The notes under the pieces are model-generated. The model made no database searches. It was not told where the DNA came from and was given only the letters and a program-made list of their open reading frames with translations. 64,000 bases of DNA from Pratylenchus scribneri (lineage: Eukaryota; Nematoda; Chromadorea; Rhabditida; Pratylenchidae), in assembly GCA_030063045.1 (NCBI GenBank), contig JAQSEB010000002.1:2108001-2172000 (forward strand). Reading direction: 5' to 3'. Positions 60,631 through 64,000 of the stretch are shown here, piece by piece. The stretch's first letter is position 1. The number at the start of each line of letters is the position of its first letter. The translations under genes and the position numbers were made by a program.

Positions 60631-63600
60631 ATGCTTCGTCAAAATTATATCTCACAACCACAACAAAATGCCATTATCCCTTCCCAAAATAATTCCACCG
60701 GCATTCAATGTTCAGTTAATTCCAATTCGCATCATAGTCCCCACACACTTTATCAATATAACCATGGGGCCGCAAAAAATGGGACAGGAACAGCAGAAGC
60801 AAAGGAAGCGATTGGACAAAATAGAAGGAACATTTTGAATGGATATTCAAGGCAATCATCAAATTCATTGGCTACTGAAACTGCAATGACCATAACGAAA
60901 GAGCCAAGGAAACGAGGTAATAATTTTACCATTATTTTCGTATATTTTTTATTAAATTATTTTACCATTCATTAATTGATTTTAATTATTTTTAAGGTGT
61001 TCGCCTCTCCACGACAGGCCTATTCCGGATTGATTCCACCTGCCAATGCCATGATCGTGATTATCCTCCATGGACTGGGGAAATCCATGTAAAAAATTCA
61101 ATTCCCCAATTTCAATTCCAAATTATTCTTTTATCCTCTTTAGGGAATGTCTCAGGCATTGTTGAGCAAATCCATGCCCCTGCGCGTTTTTTGGTGGATG
61201 GTTTTGGTGCGCATTTTATAATGAAATTATTTGCAATTATTATTTTTGATTTTGAGGTTCTTTGCACAAGTTGTGGTACGGCAACCACCATTTTGGTTAT
61301 CATCGAATATATTCGAGGCCCAACAGCAACAAGCACGACAATTCGTTTGGTTGAATATTTTTATATTTTTTATTCAAATAATTTTTATTTTTTTATCTAT
61401 TATTTAAAAAAATATTTTTTTATACATTAATATTTATCGAAATTATTATATAATAAATAAATTTTTAAAAATCACTTTTAATTTAATTTATTAATTCATT
61501 AATTAATTAAAATTAATATTAAAATATAAAAATAGGTGCCCAGTCTTGAGTTGCCGGCTATCACCGTTTGCCCAAAAGTGCCTGATGCTTTCAATTTCCA
61601 AGCAATGTTCAATGATTTGCGAGGCATAATTCACAACATTGACGAAAATACTGCCAGGGATTTAATTAGGCAAAAAATATTGATTTTAAATTACATATTT
61701 TGAGTTTTAGCTTCTGGATTGGAGGCAGTGGACTTGAAAATATGGTTAAAAATTTATTATTTTTTAAAATAAATTTTAAACAATTTAATAAAATAATACT
61801 AAATTCATTTAAAATTCTATTAATTTTAAAGGATAGCTTGCCTGATTTCAACCAAACTTATATGGACGATTTGGCCAAAATGTTCGACCAATGGCGTCAA
61901 GGCATTGATACGAAAACATTCTTTGAAAGCACACATGTCTGACAATTTTAGGGGACCAATTTAATTTTATAATTTATTAAAATTATTTTAGGCAAAATTT
62001 GGCTATAAATGCGAAGATTTATTCAACAATTGCGAATTAGGAGGAAAACCACATAATTGGCGAGTGCATTTTAATTTTTAATAATTCTTTAATGATTTTA
62101 CAATTATTATTTAGAATTATTAATGAAAATAATTGTTCCAAAATTAAGTTGTGATACAATTTTCCGGCCTCGTCCAGTGATGCGTCGCGGTTTATGCTAT
62201 CAAACTTTGCGAAATATAAACCAGGTAAAATTCAGGGTAAATTAATAATGATCCGGAATTATGCCTCCATTGAAAAAAATTTTTAATGCATTTAAATTAT
62301 TTTTGATTAAATATTTAATTAATTAATTTGTAAATTTTTAGACAGAAGCAGATGATATTGGGAGGCTGGTCTTGGAAATAAAAGCGCCGCAAAGTGTCAC
62401 ATCGACTCAATATAATTTTATACAGCCTCAGGTTATTCATTATGGGAATGAATAATTAAAATTATTATTTTTATTTCAATTTTTACTATTTTTTCAGATA
62501 ATTATTTATGTGAATGACAATTTTGAACAAGTTTTGGATTTTCCAAGATTTTATTTGTATCCACATGAATGGAATCGAATGCATTTCACTGCAAGATATA
62601 TTGAATTGTTGGAACATCCTAGGTGGAAAATTGTTTTCCTTTTAGCAAATTTTTACAGAAGGAATAACGATTTAAAAATTATATTATATTATTTTATTTA
62701 ATCGTAATATTTAAAAATATAAATATAATTTTTAATAATAATTTAAAATTCTAGTGATTGTACAAATAAATTGGTTGGAAAGGATGCAAATTGCTTTGTG
62801 TGGAATTGGCTTAAGGCAAATGTGATTGGTAATTAAAAAATTAATTTAAAATATTATATATAAATTGAATAGATCCATACAATTGTTCTGTGCCATATTT
62901 GGAAGAAATCCAAGGAATTTCGTCGAATATGCAAACTTGCGAGCCCAGAATATTAGCCGCCGAGTAAATTAAATTTTTTTTGCAAATAAAAAAAATATTT
63001 TTTTGTAAATATAAAAAAATTAAAAATTAATTGAATATCTATAAATTTTAACTAAATTTTTAATAAATATTTAAATATTAATTTTCAGCTATTATAATGC
63101 AATCCAATTGGTTCATTCTGGCTCGGTACACAGCCAAGAAGTTTATATAATTAAAAATATCATAATTAAAAATTATATTTTAGTGCATTCCCGGATGCTC
63201 TCGATGGGAATATAGGCAAGAGAATTTAATAATAAATATGTATTTAAAGCGAATTATTTCTTTTGTAGACTGTAATATTTAGTTTAGATAATTACGATTT
63301 TTGTATTAAATTCTGATTTTTTGTGTATAGTTAAATTCGATTTTTTGTTAATTAGTTTTTTAAATTTTGAAAGCAAAATTTACTTTATTTAGCAATTTTT
63401 TTTTATTATTTTTATCTTTAAAAATAATTTAAGCGTTTCTCTACAACAAAGTCCTGCATTGCAGCCATTTGAACATCATGTACTACTATAAAATTAAATT
63501 ATTAAAATGATGGAATTAAATTTTAATTTTTTAGGAATTTAATTTGGAAATTAGTTTTTATGATTTACAATATGAACACGTCAAAGAGGTTGGTTTATTT

Positions 63601-63961
63601 ATATGCATATTAAATAAATCTATATTATTTTTAAATTATTTAAAATTAACACTATATATTTTTTGATAATTTAATTTAATCCCTGATATTTTACCTTTTA
63701 AATTTTTAATACATATAATATAATTTTTAAGGTATACACGATTTCGGTGCCTGGTTTCATGTCCCAAATTGGTGGTCAATTCGGTTTTTTCCTCGGCCTT
63801 TCCATTATTACAATGATTCAGGTGGCAATTTTATTAAATATTTTCAAAATTATAAACTATAATTTTATTGATAAATTCAGATTGTTATTTATGGTCTTTC
63901 GGCTGTCATAACATTCTTCCTAAAATTGCCAAGGAAGGCATTGCTTAGAGTAATTAAATAA
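60631..63961 (+). CDS. DEG/ENaC (degenerin) sodium channel subunit
   Basis: Nineteen exons, 556 residues, every junction in phase (first 60631-60916, last 63881-63961). Introns 61670-61710, 62060-62148 and 63216-63433 have GC donors; only these joins give the conserved residues. Trimeric amiloride-sensitive channels of this family act in touch, acid or peptide sensing. A polar cytosolic tail leads to the conserved His-Gly gating motif (126-127, split by an intron), TM1 about 139-165, PTATSTTIR, ELPAITVCPK, DLISFWIGGSGLENM, the Cys-rich ectodomain (KPHNCCDTIF, RGLCYQTL, DPYNCSVPYL, CIPGCSRWEY), IGGQFGFFLG and TM2 with the Gly-Leu-Ser filter (522-524). The cytosolic C-terminus is very short (KLPRKALLRVIK). 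Shorter than many nematode degenerins; ligand unknown. Confidence 0.94.
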
Positions 63962-64000
63962 TTACTATATTTTGTAAAGAATTAAAATATAAATTAATTA

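Noticed and set aside
1..64000. tRNA, rRNA or CRISPR features
   Set aside because: I saw no tRNA B-box with a matching cloverleaf, no rRNA-like block and no regularly spaced repeats with unique spacers. A covariance-model scan would be needed to be certain about tRNAs.

Overview
The window is eukaryotic and AT-rich (I estimate about 70 percent or more A+T). Genes are split by many short introns, often 41-60 bases, with nematode-style TTTTCAG acceptors. Gene content fits a nematode: a degenerin/ENaC channel, an ionotropic-receptor-like channel, MATH-BTB and BTB proteins, an orphan serpentine receptor and several small secreted proteins. Composition and the candidate secreted proteins suggest a plant-parasitic tylenchid, but this is inference and I cannot name the species.

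I built 18 protein-coding models, each splice-phase consistent except one gene with a frame break. In order: a degenerate retropepsin-like protein (472-1786, +); two related small secreted Gln-rich proteins (2528-4354, +); an ionotropic glutamate receptor-like channel (4635-8397, -); a BTBD8-like double-BTB protein (8555-16016, -) whose 3 kb intron holds a complete MATH-BTB gene on the other strand (12191-14178, +). Then come a long gene-poor stretch with a 24-bp minisatellite (20221-21227), a secreted Pro/Ala-rich protein (25045-27921, +), a membrane gamma-glutamyltransferase (30562-34543, +) converging on an amino-acid transporter (34791-36919, -), and a small secreted protein (37421-39141, -).

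The right half holds a tandem pair of Cys-rich single-pass membrane proteins (40260-43673, +), a seven-helix receptor (45738-48181, +), a small coiled-coil protein (48749-49157, +), SCAMP (50324-56951, +) with an intact eight-exon MULE transposase gene in its 4 kb intron (52927-54947, +), a secreted Gln/His-rich protein with a nuclear-localisation-like cluster (57963-59628, +), and a 19-exon DEG/ENaC channel (60631-63961, +).

Mobile DNA is frequent and mostly intronic: a hAT-like non-autonomous element nested in another MITE, a second copy of that MITE family, a long foldback element, and an insertion revealed by comparing the two tandem paralogs. The most general signal is splicing: 7 of 121 modelled introns begin with GC instead of GT, spread over four genes. 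No rRNA, tRNA or CRISPR was recognised. There is no bacterial-style operon, but the BTBD8-like and receptor genes are only 157 bases apart on the same strand.
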